Notes: a model not told the origin generated them from the sequence alone. Positions 1 to 9,732 are shown, counted from the stretch's first letter. The stretch: DNA of 55,683 bases from Pseudomonadota bacterium (GCA_025360865.1 JANYBG010000165.1:1-55683), one strand, 5' to 3'. Program-made: numbers and translations.

Positions 1-1001
1 TCAAGTGCTTGGTCGAGAGCCACGCTGGTGAATTCATGATCCAGATGAGTGTCAAGTCGTGGATCGGGCATCACCACAACCCCTGGGTTCACCTTGCGCA
101 GCACCTCCGCCAAATCCTCCACTAAGTGTTGCCAGGCATTGCTGCGCGCTCCGCTTGATACCAATTTGCTCAAATTGGCGCGCCGATACCGCGCCACATC
201 GGTGTTGGCCCCATAGACTTCGGGTATCGTTTGCTTAGGCGCCAGATACATCGCATCCAGTCGCCCATCGAAGTAACCAAGATTGGCGGTGCGCTCCGGA
301 GGAATATTGCCCTGCCAGGGGATAGTCACGCTATCGACCGCACGCAAGTAGCCTTTAAGGGCGTAATGCTCCGCCGGATCACTGACGCTGGCACGATAGT
401 TCATGTCGCCGGCATTGCCGGCGGTAACTGTGACCACGCTGGCTTGCCGACCGGCATACAGGCCAAACGCGGCGATTTCCGCGTCGTCGGGATGAGGTGC
501 GATCACCAAAATGCGCTGTTGCAAGTTAACATGATTGTCGAATAGGCGTAGCGTGGCCGCTTCGGCTTCGAGCGTCACTGAATGAGTGCGAACGATCACT
601 TCTTCACCACCGGCAAGTCGCTCACGCAAGCCCGCCAAGTTCAACCAGCGCACGCCCACCGCGTGGGAATCGAGATACTGTTGAATGTGGACATCGCCGA
701 CTGACATTTCAACCCAAGGATCTTGCTCTGCGCCCGAGCTGCGGACAGCGAGTAAAGCGGTGTCCCACTGAGTGACTGTGCGTGGCCAGGTGAAGCGCAC
801 GCCGCCGTCAATTCTCGAAAGTCTGACGACTTGGGTAACACTGTCTCCCGCGGCGAATTCGTAAGGGTCACTCTCGTGGCGTGCCGAGGCGGCGGCGGCC
901 GCCGGCGGTACATCGACCGGTCCTGGTGGCGCTTGGGCCCCGCCGATCCGCGCAGTGGCCGCTAATATCGCCATCAGCGGACTTGCAATGTATCTATGCA
1001 T
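1..1001 (-). CDS. Exported PIG-L/LmbE-family deacetylase (3' end beyond window)
   Basis: Zn-dependent N-deacetylase of the PIG-L (LmbE) family, which removes acetyl groups from GlcNAc-type substrates. The open frame starts at the ATG ending at 1001 and stays open to base 1, giving 333 residues without a stop. Residues 1-23 look like a signal peptide, so the enzyme is probably periplasmic. Residues about 30-160 form an N-terminal region I cannot assign. The PIG-L motif APHPDDAE lies at 168-175 and the second metal motif HLDH at 319-322. The start overlaps the end of the upstream permease by 8 nt, so the two are probably translationally coupled. Context (GH2 glucosaminidase-like enzyme, receptor, permease) suggests an amino-sugar oligosaccharide substrate, which is inference. 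The C-terminal part is not visible. Confidence 0.85.
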   Translation of the reverse strand, partial: MHRYIASPLMAILAATARIGGAQAPPGPVDVPPAAAAASARHESDPYEFAAGDSVTQVVRLSRIDGGVRFTWPRTVTQWDTALLAVRSSGAEQDPWVEMSVGDVHIQQYLDSHAVGVRWLNLAGLRERLAGGEEVIVRTHSVTLEAEAATLRLFDNHVNLQQRILVIAPHPDDAEIAAFGLYAGRQASVVTVTAGNAGDMNYRASVSDPAEHYALKGYLRAVDSVTIPWQGNIPPERTANLGYFDGRLDAMYLAPKQTIPEVYGANTDVARYRRANLSKLVSSGARSNAWQHLVEDLAEVLRKVNPGVVVMPDPRLDTHLDHEFTSVALDQAL

Positions 1002-2298
1002 TTATGGCCCTCGACCTGGGTTCAGTGCGCGCTCCCATGGTTGCGTTGCGAATCAGTGGGCGCGCCCAAACACCGACACTCAACACGAACCCGAAGGTGA
1101 GATACAAAAACAGCATTCCGAATCGCAAGCCGTACCGATCTCCGAGCCAGCCAATAACAAAGGGCACGAGCGCACCCCCCATGATCCCCGAGCACAGGAT
1201 CCCGGCGAAAGGCCCGTGGTGCTGAGGTACCGAGTTCAGGCCCAGCGACACCAGTGTGGGCCACATGATCGAAGCGAAAAAACCGATGCAGGGAAAGGCC
1301 ACTCGGGATACGTCGGCCGGGCCAAACAGGGCCGCCGACAGCATGCACAGCGCACCGAGCGAAAATCCGATCAATACGCGGCGGCTGTCGAAGAGCTTCA
1401 GCAAGCCCATCCCTAGAAGACAGCCGGCGGTCATGAGTCCCCAGTAGTAGGCCACTGCATCCGCACCTCCTTTGTGGGGATCGACATTGTGATAGCGTTC
1501 GAGAAACGGGGACATCCAATCCGCCGTGCCCTGCTCGCAGCCGACGTAGGCGATTATCGCGAGAAAATAGAGCCAGACGTATCGATTGCGCAGCAGCTGC
1601 CGGTACATGGAAAGCGTCCCCGCCGATTCCTCCGCCGTGCGCTCTACCTTGGGTAAGCGCAGCAGCGTGATCAGCACCACGCAAGCGCCAGAGACCACGG
1701 CGAATATCCAATAAATCGATACCCATGGAAGCGCAGGAGTTGTAATGCGGCCCAGGACTGCGTAGAGGCCCGTGAGATCGCGATGCGCCGGATCGAGGTG
1801 CTTCACGAGATCGGAATAGACTAGAGGACTTAAGAAGGAAGCGGAGCCGAAGATGAGCTGCGCGAACGCCGAGTTGAATGCGAAGTGCTCCTCTCCGCCA
1901 GCTACTCGCAACAGGGGATTGATCGCAACCTGCAGTACGGCCATCCCCGAGCCGATCAAGAAGAGCGAAGTCACGGCCATTGAATAAGTGGGGGAGGCGG
2001 CGAAACTGGTCGCGCCTATGCTCGCCGCAACGAAGGAAGCGACCATGGGTTTCTTCTCTCCCCAGCGCTGCACCGCGAAGCCCGCGGGGATCGACATCAC
2101 GCCGTACGCAATGAAAAACGCGAACGGCAGGATCGCGGCCATCGTGAGCGATACGTGGAAGTCGGCGATGATGTCAGGAATCAGTGGCCCGAGAATATTC
2201 GTGAGAAAGGAGATCACGAAAAACACGAAGAACACGACCGCGACTAGAAAGCGGCTTCTACCTTGAGTTGGGGCGCGCGGCGGGGATGTCATTGTCAT
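994..2298 (-). CDS. FucP-like MFS sugar:H+ symporter
   Basis: Inner-membrane major facilitator permease of 434 residues with about 12 hydrophobic segments. The stretch GMAVLQVAINPLLRVAGG in the N-terminal half resembles the fucose/glucose/galactose:H+ symporter (FucP) subfamily. I chose the ATG at 2298 (MTMTSPP), preceded by GAAGG, because it lies 19 nt after the sulfotransferase stop. A frame extending further upstream lies wholly inside the sulfotransferase gene. It would import the sugar released in the periplasm by the GH2 enzyme two genes upstream. Substrate is inferred from context only. Confidence 0.88.
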   Translation of the reverse strand: MTMTSPPRAPTQGRSRFLVAVVFFVFFVISFLTNILGPLIPDIIADFHVSLTMAAILPFAFFIAYGVMSIPAGFAVQRWGEKKPMVASFVAASIGATSFAASPTYSMAVTSLFLIGSGMAVLQVAINPLLRVAGGEEHFAFNSAFAQLIFGSASFLSPLVYSDLVKHLDPAHRDLTGLYAVLGRITTPALPWVSIYWIFAVVSGACVVLITLLRLPKVERTAEESAGTLSMYRQLLRNRYVWLYFLAIIAYVGCEQGTADWMSPFLERYHNVDPHKGGADAVAYYWGLMTAGCLLGMGLLKLFDSRRVLIGFSLGALCMLSAALFGPADVSRVAFPCIGFFASIMWPTLVSLGLNSVPQHHGPFAGILCSGIMGGALVPFVIGWLGDRYGLRFGMLFLYLTFGFVLSVGVWARPLIRNATMGARTEPRSRAINA

Positions 2299-2317
2299 TC
2301 GATCGACCTTCGGGTCA

Positions 2318-3163
2318 CTACACGACCGGCACTTGACTGATGTTGTTCTTCGGGTCCATCCAAAACGATTCGTTCGCGAAGCGGGCGAAGATTTCGCGCG
2401 GCAGGATGGAAGCGCGCTCGATCGGCTCCACCTTCGGGCGCACGGTATGCAGCCCCGGCATGCCGACGCGGGCGTCGAACTCATCCGCGTTGTAGGAAAT
2501 GCGCTCGAAGTCATGTTCGAACCAGGGTTCGCCGATGAACTGGTAAACCGCTCGCATGGCCGCCGACGGATTGCGTGCCAGGCTTTCGTAGGTCAGCAGC
2601 AGCAAGTGCCCAGGGGAATATTGACCATAGAACGCATCCTTGGTGGCCTGGAACGCGAACCCGACCATGCCGCGCGGATCGGTCAACGCCTCGACCCGCG
2701 AGTACACCGTGGTGTTGGTGTCGAACCGGAACACCTTGCTGACGCCGACCTTTTGCCGACGAACCAACCGCTCCATGCTGTCCAACACCCAAGGCAACTG
2801 GCGGACGCACGCAATGACCTTGGCTTCCGGAAACAGTGTCTCGAGCAACTGCATCCGGCTGCACCACAGCCGGCTGTTGTCGAACACGACGCCGGCGTCC
2901 GCCTGTCCCTCGTAGAAGTTCTCGACCAGGCCGCGCAGCATGGCAACGCGTTGTTCGTCGGAGACGTCGAACGAAAAATCGTTCTTGCTGCTCGTCTCCG
3001 CCATCACCACCCCCATGATGTCGGCAAGCGGGCTGGTCATGCCCGAACGGAAGCGCGGGTTCTGGTTGAGGAGGGCGGCCAGGAGGGTGCTGCCGGCGCG
3101 CGGCAGGCCGGAAATGAAGTGGAACTTCCGGGCTGACTTCGCGATGTCGCGTGCCGCTGGCAT
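2318..3163 (-). CDS. PAPS-dependent sulfotransferase family protein
   Basis: 281-residue cytoplasmic sulfotransferase-fold protein. The 5'-phosphosulfate loop SGLPRAGSTLL is at residues 18-28. A 3'-phosphate-binding type segment, CVRQLPWVLDS, is at 119-129 with Arg121 and Ser129. No signal peptide is seen. It lies 123 nt downstream of the GH2 gene and 19 nt upstream of the permease, all on the same strand, so it appears to belong to the sugar operon. The family transfers sulfate from PAPS to hydroxyl or amino groups of sugars, lipids or small molecules; the acceptor here is unknown. A biosynthetic enzyme in what looks like a catabolic operon is unusual. Confidence 0.85.
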   Translation of the reverse strand: MPAARDIAKSARKFHFISGLPRAGSTLLAALLNQNPRFRSGMTSPLADIMGVVMAETSSKNDFSFDVSDEQRVAMLRGLVENFYEGQADAGVVFDNSRLWCSRMQLLETLFPEAKVIACVRQLPWVLDSMERLVRRQKVGVSKVFRFDTNTTVYSRVEALTDPRGMVGFAFQATKDAFYGQYSPGHLLLLTYESLARNPSAAMRAVYQFIGEPWFEHDFERISYNADEFDARVGMPGLHTVRPKVEPIERASILPREIFARFANESFWMDPKNNISQVPVV

Positions 3164-3286
3164 GTTGGTCCTCTCCGGTGGATCGCCAAGTAGATTGTAC
3201 AGAAGCGCCGCAACCTGGTGTGCGGCGGATGGTAACCCGGTCCGGGCTATGGCGCGGGCGCTCTCGTCAGGAAAGCCCGGCCGGAG

Positions 3287-6019
3287 TCATGGGTTCCTCT
3301 GTTGCGACACGGCTGCCTGACTCTCGGCGCCAATTGGGACACGCTCGATCGGAACGTTCCACCCGCCCACTTCGACGATCGGCGTCGCCGCGGCTGGCGT
3401 CGCGAAACGAGCGGTAAGGGTCTGTGATTCGCCAGGCCACAGCGTGACGTCATTGTCACTCCATAGGACAGGCAACACCACCTCGCCGCCCGCGGATCGC
3501 TTGATCGACACGTGCTGGAACAACGCCGCGGCTTTGGAGGATGAGGGTACCGTCAGCGTGACTGAGACGATGTTCTCGGCTCCCTCCTGTCGCATCGTTG
3601 CCCGGACCTCGCTAGTCGCGGTCGGCAATGTCTGCAACGGGGTCAGATCCGCGTATCGCGTCGCCGGCGTGATGTACTCGTTCGACTGCGCCCAGTCGAG
3701 TTCGTCGGTCTGGGTGGAGAGCCAATAGACATTGCGGCTAACCGGTTTGCCGTCGGCATGAACAAGCTCGAGCTCGATGAAGTAGACACGCGACAGGCCG
3801 GCCACCGCTGGCAGGGTCGCCAACTCTCGCGTAGCGTTCCCGGCGATATCGATGTCCCGCAGGCGCCTTTCGAACGGCACTCCGCCATCCAAGTCGCGCA
3901 CGCGGATGGTGGCCCGCAATCTATGCTCACCGCTGAGCGTGTGATTGACCAGGATGATCGCGCGCTTATCGTATGAGTACTGGATGTGAACCGGCTCGTT
4001 GGCGAGCCTGGCGCCGAAATAGGCGCCGGCCGGATTCAGGTAATAATCGTACAGATGCCAATGCAGCGAGGGCCACGCGTTGTTCAGCATCCAATAGATC
4101 ACCCCGGTAGAGGGCTTGGTGGCATCCATCCGCGCGTTGAACGCCTCGAACTGCGCCCGAACGTTGTCGTAGTTTTCCAGCTGGGACTTGGCGACGTAGT
4201 CCGCAAGGCTCTTGGGAGGGCCGTAGCGCTTGGCCAGCGCGATGTCGAACGGTGCCAGCGTCGCAAGCGGCGACCAGGCGGCCGCAGCGTGGAACTGCCG
4301 CGCCTGCGGGTCCTTCCACAGTGCCTCCAGTTCCTGCGGCGCGAGCATCCGCGTCAGGTCGTCCAGCAGTGGGATCGAGGCGCCCGCGCTGGCCTCGGAG
4401 TTGAAGCCGAAGGCGCCACCCAGCTTGTCGGCATACCAGTACGCCGGGGGGACCCAGGCGTAGGGCCCGGGCATCTTCATACCGGACGGTCCGGTCTCGG
4501 CCGTGGCCTGATCCGCTGCCGCCGCGATGACCGGCAGCGACCAGTCTTCCTTCCGCAAGGCGTCGACGTATATCTTTGAGATCCCGGCCGGCGGCGCGTT
4601 GTCGCTGCCGATCAGAAATCCGATCACGGACGGGTGGTTTCGCAGCATGCGCGCCGTGCTCGCCATCGAGGCCGCGGCCACCTTCTCGTCCGCGGAGTCC
4701 CACGGTTCGCCACCGGTCTTGGCCCACGATTCCCACTTGTCGCAGCACTCCCACCCGGCGAGGATCATGATCCCCTCGCGGTCGGCCAGCTCATAGAAGC
4801 GCGCGTCCTCCAGCTTGCCCTCGCTGCGAATGGTGTTCAGCCCAAGGTTGATGACGTAGCTGAACTCGGTCCGCATGCGCTTGGGGTCGTCCCGCAGGAA
4901 CAGGTCAGGCGCCCACCCGGCGCCGCGAATCAGGACAGGCTTGCCGTTGACAACAAACTGTCGATAACCGTGCCGGGTGAGGCGGGAGCTGACGCTGCGT
5001 ACGCCGAACGTCGTGCTGACGGAATCGGAGACCACGCTGTCAACGGTAGCGGACATCTGCAGGCTGTAAAGGGGGTGCGCGCCCATGCCGACTGGCCACC
5101 AGATCTGTGGATGGCCGAGGTCGAGACCCGGATCGCTCTTGGGGGAGAATGCCACCGTCCGCGTCTCACCGGCAGCGAGGTGAATCGTACGCCGCAGCGG
5201 GACGCCAGCCGCGACGCCTGTGATCGTCGCATCGTGTGGCGAGGTATCGAGGTTTCGCGCCTCAACCTTCACGGTCAGCGCAGCGCGCGTAAGATCGGGA
5301 AGCGACAGCGTCGAGGTCACCTGCGGAAAACGGATCTGCACCGGCCCGACCCTAACGATGTCCACCCCCCGCCAGGGGCCCATGTTGTTGTCCGGTGGCG
5401 TCGGGTTCCAGTCGACCCACCCGATAGAGAGGCTCTTCCTCGGGTCTTCCGGGTATACGCGTAATGCCAGGATGTTCGTTCCCGCACGCACCCAGCGGGT
5501 CACGTCGAACTCGTGCGCGGGATACGCGCCAGCGACGTCCGCGTGGTCCGCGAGGAGGTTCCCGTTCAGCCAGACATCCGCGCTGGCGATGATGCCGTTG
5601 ATGCGCAACAACGTCCGTGTTGCCTGCGCGTCTTTGGTCAGCGTGAACTCGGTGCGGTACCACCAGGGAATGATGAACACGTTGCCGCTGGAATCGGGCT
5701 CCTCGACCGAGCGGAGGTTGTCGCTGTAGAACACGTTCTTGTATGTGTCGTTCTCCAGCAGGCCCGCCATCGCTGTCGCGCGGCCGGTCACCGGGTACCA
5801 GCCGCGGGTCGAATAGCCCGCGGATGAGACTTCGGTGCCGCCCTGCTGTGCCTTGGCACTCGACTGGATCTGCCACTGGCCTATGGCCGTCGTGGACCCG
5901 GCCTCACCCTCGACTCGGGTGGGTGCGAAGGCGCCGGCGGCGCAGGCGAGTGACACGCTCGCCAGCGCAGCCAACGCGGCCGTTGCATGGAGTGCGGGCA
6001 CGCGCGGGGCTACTCTCAT
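3287..6019 (-). CDS. Exported GH2 glycosidase, exo-beta-D-glucosaminidase type
   Basis: 910-residue glycoside hydrolase family 2 enzyme with a signal peptide (about residues 1-28). The order is an N-terminal jelly-roll sugar-binding domain (about 40-225, with GYSTRGWYPV and MGPWRGV), an immunoglobulin-like domain, a TIM barrel (about 350-620) and C-terminal beta domains. The putative acid/base is in GSDNAPP (Asp473) and the nucleophile in FNSEASAG (Glu542). In the CsxA/GlmA exo-beta-D-glucosaminidase group of GH2 the acid/base is Asp rather than the usual Glu, and the spacing matches. It probably trims non-reducing glucosamine (or mannose-type) residues in the periplasm. It starts 22 nt after the receptor stop, so they are one operon. 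A plant-type endo-beta-mannosidase is the main alternative. Confidence 0.87.
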   Translation of the reverse strand: MRVAPRVPALHATAALAALASVSLACAAGAFAPTRVEGEAGSTTAIGQWQIQSSAKAQQGGTEVSSAGYSTRGWYPVTGRATAMAGLLENDTYKNVFYSDNLRSVEEPDSSGNVFIIPWWYRTEFTLTKDAQATRTLLRINGIIASADVWLNGNLLADHADVAGAYPAHEFDVTRWVRAGTNILALRVYPEDPRKSLSIGWVDWNPTPPDNNMGPWRGVDIVRVGPVQIRFPQVTSTLSLPDLTRAALTVKVEARNLDTSPHDATITGVAAGVPLRRTIHLAAGETRTVAFSPKSDPGLDLGHPQIWWPVGMGAHPLYSLQMSATVDSVVSDSVSTTFGVRSVSSRLTRHGYRQFVVNGKPVLIRGAGWAPDLFLRDDPKRMRTEFSYVINLGLNTIRSEGKLEDARFYELADREGIMILAGWECCDKWESWAKTGGEPWDSADEKVAAASMASTARMLRNHPSVIGFLIGSDNAPPAGISKIYVDALRKEDWSLPVIAAAADQATAETGPSGMKMPGPYAWVPPAYWYADKLGGAFGFNSEASAGASIPLLDDLTRMLAPQELEALWKDPQARQFHAAAAWSPLATLAPFDIALAKRYGPPKSLADYVAKSQLENYDNVRAQFEAFNARMDATKPSTGVIYWMLNNAWPSLHWHLYDYYLNPAGAYFGARLANEPVHIQYSYDKRAIILVNHTLSGEHRLRATIRVRDLDGGVPFERRLRDIDIAGNATRELATLPAVAGLSRVYFIELELVHADGKPVSRNVYWLSTQTDELDWAQSNEYITPATRYADLTPLQTLPTATSEVRATMRQEGAENIVSVTLTVPSSSKAAALFQHVSIKRSAGGEVVLPVLWSDNDVTLWPGESQTLTARFATPAAATPIVEVGGWNVPIERVPIGAESQAAVSQQRNP

Positions 6020-6041
6020 GTCAGCGATTCCCCGCAGCGGG

Positions 6042-9000
6042 TCACCACTGTCCGCGAACGCCGAGCGTGAACATGCGTTCGGAGAAGTTCGAGTGTCCCC
6101 ACTGGTCGGGCCACACGAGGTAGAAGCGCTGATACTCGTTGGTCAGGTTGGTTGCGTCGACGAACACCTGGGCGTACTTGCTGAACCTGTAAGCGGCCGA
6201 TGCGTCGAGGTACTTTTGCGGCGCCTGGTACTCTTCCAGGCCCAAGATGCCACCCACGTTCTCCGCGAACGCCCGTTTCGAGCGGTAGTTGTACGCGACA
6301 CGGACCTCGAAGTGCTGGTCGTCGTACCACAGGATCAGGTTGCCCGACTTGGTGGAGTGGTCCTGGAACGGAATCTCGTTCCCGGCCAGATCCTTCTGTC
6401 CGGTCTTACTGGGTGCGTATGTGAAGTTGAACTCCATCCCGGTATTGGCCAGCAGCCCGGGAAGAAATGTGAATCCCTGGCGATAGTCAAACTCAGCTCC
6501 CTGGATGCTGCTGCCGGAGCCCTGCAGCGGCTCGGTTATCGCGATGCAATGGCCGCGGACCACGCCATCCTCGTCCGGCAAATTGCAATTGGTGACGGAG
6601 CCGTTGACGATGAAGCTCTTCACGTCGATGTGGAACAGCTCGAGGTTGATCAAGCTCGTGGGGTTCATGTAGTACTCGAACGAAGCGCCGTAGTTCGTGG
6701 AGCGCCATGGGTTGAGGTTCGGGTTGCCCCCGGAACTGCCGGTCGCGACCGCATAGATAGGGCCGGTCTTAGTCTCCTGCAGCGAGTAATTCAGCTGCAG
6801 TCCGCCGCCCCACGTGCTCAGATCGAGAGGCTGCATGTTCTTGGAGGCCGAAAGTCGAACCATCAGCTTGTCGGTCACGTTCAGCGCGAGGTTGATCGCC
6901 GGCAGGACGTCGTTGTAGCTGCGCTGCGTGGTGGCGGGGCCCGCATCCGCCGGTTCGGTTCCGTATTGGCCCGGCGCGCCAGTCAGGTGCTGGGTGACAC
7001 TGAGGTTGGTGTGGATCAGACGCGCCCCGACATTGCCGCTGAAAGGCATGCTGCCCAGCTGGCCGTGAAAATCGGCTTGCAGATAGGTGGCCAGTTCGTG
7101 CATCGACACCGCCCAGGTGATTCCAGGCGCCGCCTGAGTCGTGGTATCGGGGTAAAGCGACTTCCAGTACGCCAGCGGATCGTCCAGAGCGTGTGGATTG
7201 ACCGCCCAGAAGGTGATCCCCGTTCCAAGCAGGTTGGTGTATTGCTGGAAGTTATTGGCGAGCGGCGGCGGAGTCTTCGACAGCGGCTGTGAGGACAACG
7301 GGCCTGCACGGAACGCGCCTTGCGAGTTGCCGGCGGTACACCAGGTGCTGGGCGTGGTGGCGGTGGCGTTACCGCTCAGGATGACGTCTGAGCCCACATA
7401 ACGGACCAGACATCCGCCCGGGTCGCTGGCACCCATTCCCCCGTATACGGGGGTCACCAGGGTGTACCCGTCGTTGCTGGCGCCGCGGATACTGTTGCGG
7501 ATTCCGAAGTTCAGATTGAAGCTGTCGTTGGATTTGTAGTGTCCGTCGAAGCGCAGCGCGGTGATCGCGGTTGCGCGGTTGTAGTCATCGTTGGATTCGA
7601 GCGTCTTCATCGTCCAGGCGTTCGGGTTGGCGAAGGCACTGGCGAGCGATGCCGGCATGCTGATGGAGAGATTGCGGCCCGTCGTGTTCGCGATGATGGG
7701 CTGCGTATTCTGGGGAATGCCGTTGGCATTGAATACGCGATTGCCGCCCAGTTGGGCCGGGTAGACGAAGGTGCCGCAGGGTAGACTGGTGTTGGGATCC
7801 GCCCACAGGCAGCCGTCGGAATCGGAGATGTTGATGTCGGTCTCGATGAAGTCCTGCGTGGCCGTTTCGCGGACGCCGCGCACACTGGCCTTGAAGGGGC
7901 CGCCATTGTCGAAATCAACCTGCAGGTTGAGGTTTTTAGCGGTGGATTGCCTGCGGATGACCTGCGAGAACGATTCAACATCGCCCGGCCATTTTTCGTA
8001 TACCTGGGTGGTATAGATCTGCGATCCTGCCCAGGAGGGATCGGGCGGCGGTGCGTTGTACTGGCTAAGGGCCGTAGCGCCCGTGTTTCGCGACTGCAAG
8101 GGCACATAGGTGGCTCCCTGCCAGTTCGTGGAATTGAACTGAAGCCCGACACTGCGCTCGTGCTGTGTCTGACGCGTGTAAAAGAAGTCGCTCGTCAGCG
8201 TGAATCCGTGGCTGAGGTCCGCCTGGAATGAGGCATTGCCCGACTGACGCTTGCGCTGAACGGTGGAGTCGTAGAGGCCGAAGTTCTGGCTGCCCATGAA
8301 TACGCCGTTGGACGTCCCATCGCCGTTCACGTCGACGCTCCCGTCCGGATTCTGGTGGATCTGCGGGGGAATCGGCGCGCCGTTCCAGGCTCCGATAAAT
8401 CCGTTGTAGGCGCCCGCGCTCGCGGCGTTCTCGCCATGGAAAATGACGCCATACTGGTCGAGGCTTTCCGTCGCGTTGCCACCCGCATTCGCCGCGCCCG
8501 CCGTGCCGGACCGCGTGGTGTCGGAGTAATCCGCGGAAACCAGCAGGCCCCAGCGGCCATCCCCGTTGAATGAGATCAGGCCGTTTGCCTCCGGCCCGGT
8601 TTTTCGAGAGGTACTGCCCCGCTCCGCATTGGCGGAGTAGCTGTACGTGAATCCGTGCGGCAGGTCCCATGGCCGAAAGGTATGCAGATCAAGCGAACCG
8701 CTGATGCCGCCGGCGGTCTGGGCCGCGGTGGGCGACTTGATGACGTCCACCTGATTGAACATCGTGGCCGGCAACGAGGTGAAGTCCGGTTGCTGCGAGT
8801 CGATCTGATCTGGCGAGATGAATACTTCGCCGTTCAGCATCGTTCCGACTTGAGGCAGGCCGCGGACGGCCACGGAGGTTCCGACGCCGGCGTCACGGTT
8901 GATCTGAACGCCCGTGATGCGCTGGAGCGCGTCCGTGATGGTTACGTCCGGCAACTGGCCGATGCTCTCAGCCGAGATGCTGTCCTGGATACTCGGTGCT

Positions 9001-9245
9001 GAGCGCTTCACTTCGATGGCTTTTATCTGCGACTCACGTACGCCGGTGACGATGACCGTCTGCAGCGCTCCGCTGTCCGACGCCGTCGCCCCAGACTTGG
9101 CTTTCGCAGGCGGCACGGCCGGCTGCACCGTTTGCGAGTCCACGTTCTCCGCGGGCGCGCCCGCGCGCGCCGATGTCGCGGCGGCGGCGAGCAATGCTAC
9201 GGATACGGCAATTGCCACGGGGTGCTGGCGATGTGCGTTTGACAC
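6042..9245 (-). CDS. TonB-dependent receptor, Caulobacter/Xanthomonas type
   Basis: Outer-membrane active transporter of 1067 residues. I chose the GTG at 9245 because AGAGG sits 8 nt upstream and it gives a clean signal peptide (MSNAHRQHPVAIAVSVALL..). A Ton-box-like LQTVIVTG follows a proline/alanine-rich linker, then a plug domain (IQDSISAESIGQLPD, VAVRGLPQVG), then a large barrel that ends in the typical aromatic terminus GVRGQW. The style is the TIGR01782-like group of oligosaccharide receptors. It is the first gene of the leftward operon and is transcribed divergently from the ROK repressor, which suggests sugar-induced expression. The ligand is inferred to be an amino-sugar-containing oligosaccharide. 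Confidence 0.93.
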   Translation of the reverse strand: MSNAHRQHPVAIAVSVALLAAAATSARAGAPAENVDSQTVQPAVPPAKAKSGATASDSGALQTVIVTGVRESQIKAIEVKRSAPSIQDSISAESIGQLPDVTITDALQRITGVQINRDAGVGTSVAVRGLPQVGTMLNGEVFISPDQIDSQQPDFTSLPATMFNQVDVIKSPTAAQTAGGISGSLDLHTFRPWDLPHGFTYSYSANAERGSTSRKTGPEANGLISFNGDGRWGLLVSADYSDTTRSGTAGAANAGGNATESLDQYGVIFHGENAASAGAYNGFIGAWNGAPIPPQIHQNPDGSVDVNGDGTSNGVFMGSQNFGLYDSTVQRKRQSGNASFQADLSHGFTLTSDFFYTRQTQHERSVGLQFNSTNWQGATYVPLQSRNTGATALSQYNAPPPDPSWAGSQIYTTQVYEKWPGDVESFSQVIRRQSTAKNLNLQVDFDNGGPFKASVRGVRETATQDFIETDINISDSDGCLWADPNTSLPCGTFVYPAQLGGNRVFNANGIPQNTQPIIANTTGRNLSISMPASLASAFANPNAWTMKTLESNDDYNRATAITALRFDGHYKSNDSFNLNFGIRNSIRGASNDGYTLVTPVYGGMGASDPGGCLVRYVGSDVILSGNATATTPSTWCTAGNSQGAFRAGPLSSQPLSKTPPPLANNFQQYTNLLGTGITFWAVNPHALDDPLAYWKSLYPDTTTQAAPGITWAVSMHELATYLQADFHGQLGSMPFSGNVGARLIHTNLSVTQHLTGAPGQYGTEPADAGPATTQRSYNDVLPAINLALNVTDKLMVRLSASKNMQPLDLSTWGGGLQLNYSLQETKTGPIYAVATGSSGGNPNLNPWRSTNYGASFEYYMNPTSLINLELFHIDVKSFIVNGSVTNCNLPDEDGVVRGHCIAITEPLQGSGSSIQGAEFDYRQGFTFLPGLLANTGMEFNFTYAPSKTGQKDLAGNEIPFQDHSTKSGNLILWYDDQHFEVRVAYNYRSKRAFAENVGGILGLEEYQAPQKYLDASAAYRFSKYAQVFVDATNLTNEYQRFYLVWPDQWGHSNFSERMFTLGVRGQW

Positions 9246-9644
9246 AGGCTTTACCTCTAGATCGTTATTCTGTGAATTCCGATGCCCCGCGGCCCGTGGT
9301 TGGCATGCTCGCCGTTTCGCGAGCAACCCGCGCCAGCACCCATCGGCGATCGCGTGGCCGGCCTTGGCGAAAATGCGCAGTGCCCTGGCGGCATTCAGCC
9401 TCGACGTTGAAACTCGCGGTTTGAGCGTTGCCGCCGCACTCCCCGGGCCGCTGCGGCGCAGACGCTCGCCCTCGTCGCCAGCCACGCGTACGCATCGTGG
9501 CCATGACGCGTGCGGTGCACGGCCGTTCCGACCGGGCGCAAGCAGGCGCACGACCAGCCGCAGCCGACCGATTTGGCGCCTTTGAGGACCCGGCTTGTCG
9601 CCCCCGATGACCGATTGCACTGTTCATGTGTGCTTACATCGTTG

Positions 9645-9671
9645 ATTGATTCGGTCGCAGAACGAATCAAT
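9645..9671. promoter_or_regulatory. Operator-like perfect 9-bp inverted repeat, spacer 9
   Basis: ATTGATTCG and CGAATCAAT form a perfect dyad separated by 9 nt. It lies 22 nt downstream (minus-strand sense) of the candidate -35 TTGACC at 9698-9693, so it would cover the -10/start region of the receptor operon. ROK repressors of the NagC/Mlc/XylR type bind dyads of this general size. Binding is inferred. Confidence 0.6.
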
Positions 9672-9732
9672 ACTGCCCCCGAAGCCAGAAATGGTCAAGC
9701 GAAGCTGGATTTGCCGGCTAATGTAGTTATGA

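Noticed and set aside
2299-2514. Extended N-terminus for the FucP-like permease
   Set aside because: The extension lies inside the sulfotransferase gene in another frame and is Arg/Ser-rich, unlike a transporter N-terminus.
5835-7292. Long plus-strand open frame (about 485 codons)
   Set aside because: It lies opposite the GH2 and receptor genes, is arginine/valine-rich and matches no family; a GC-rich shadow.
9246-9640. Riboswitch or small gene in the receptor leader
   Set aside because: No cobalamin-box or other known aptamer pattern, and minus-strand frames lack a family or good start.
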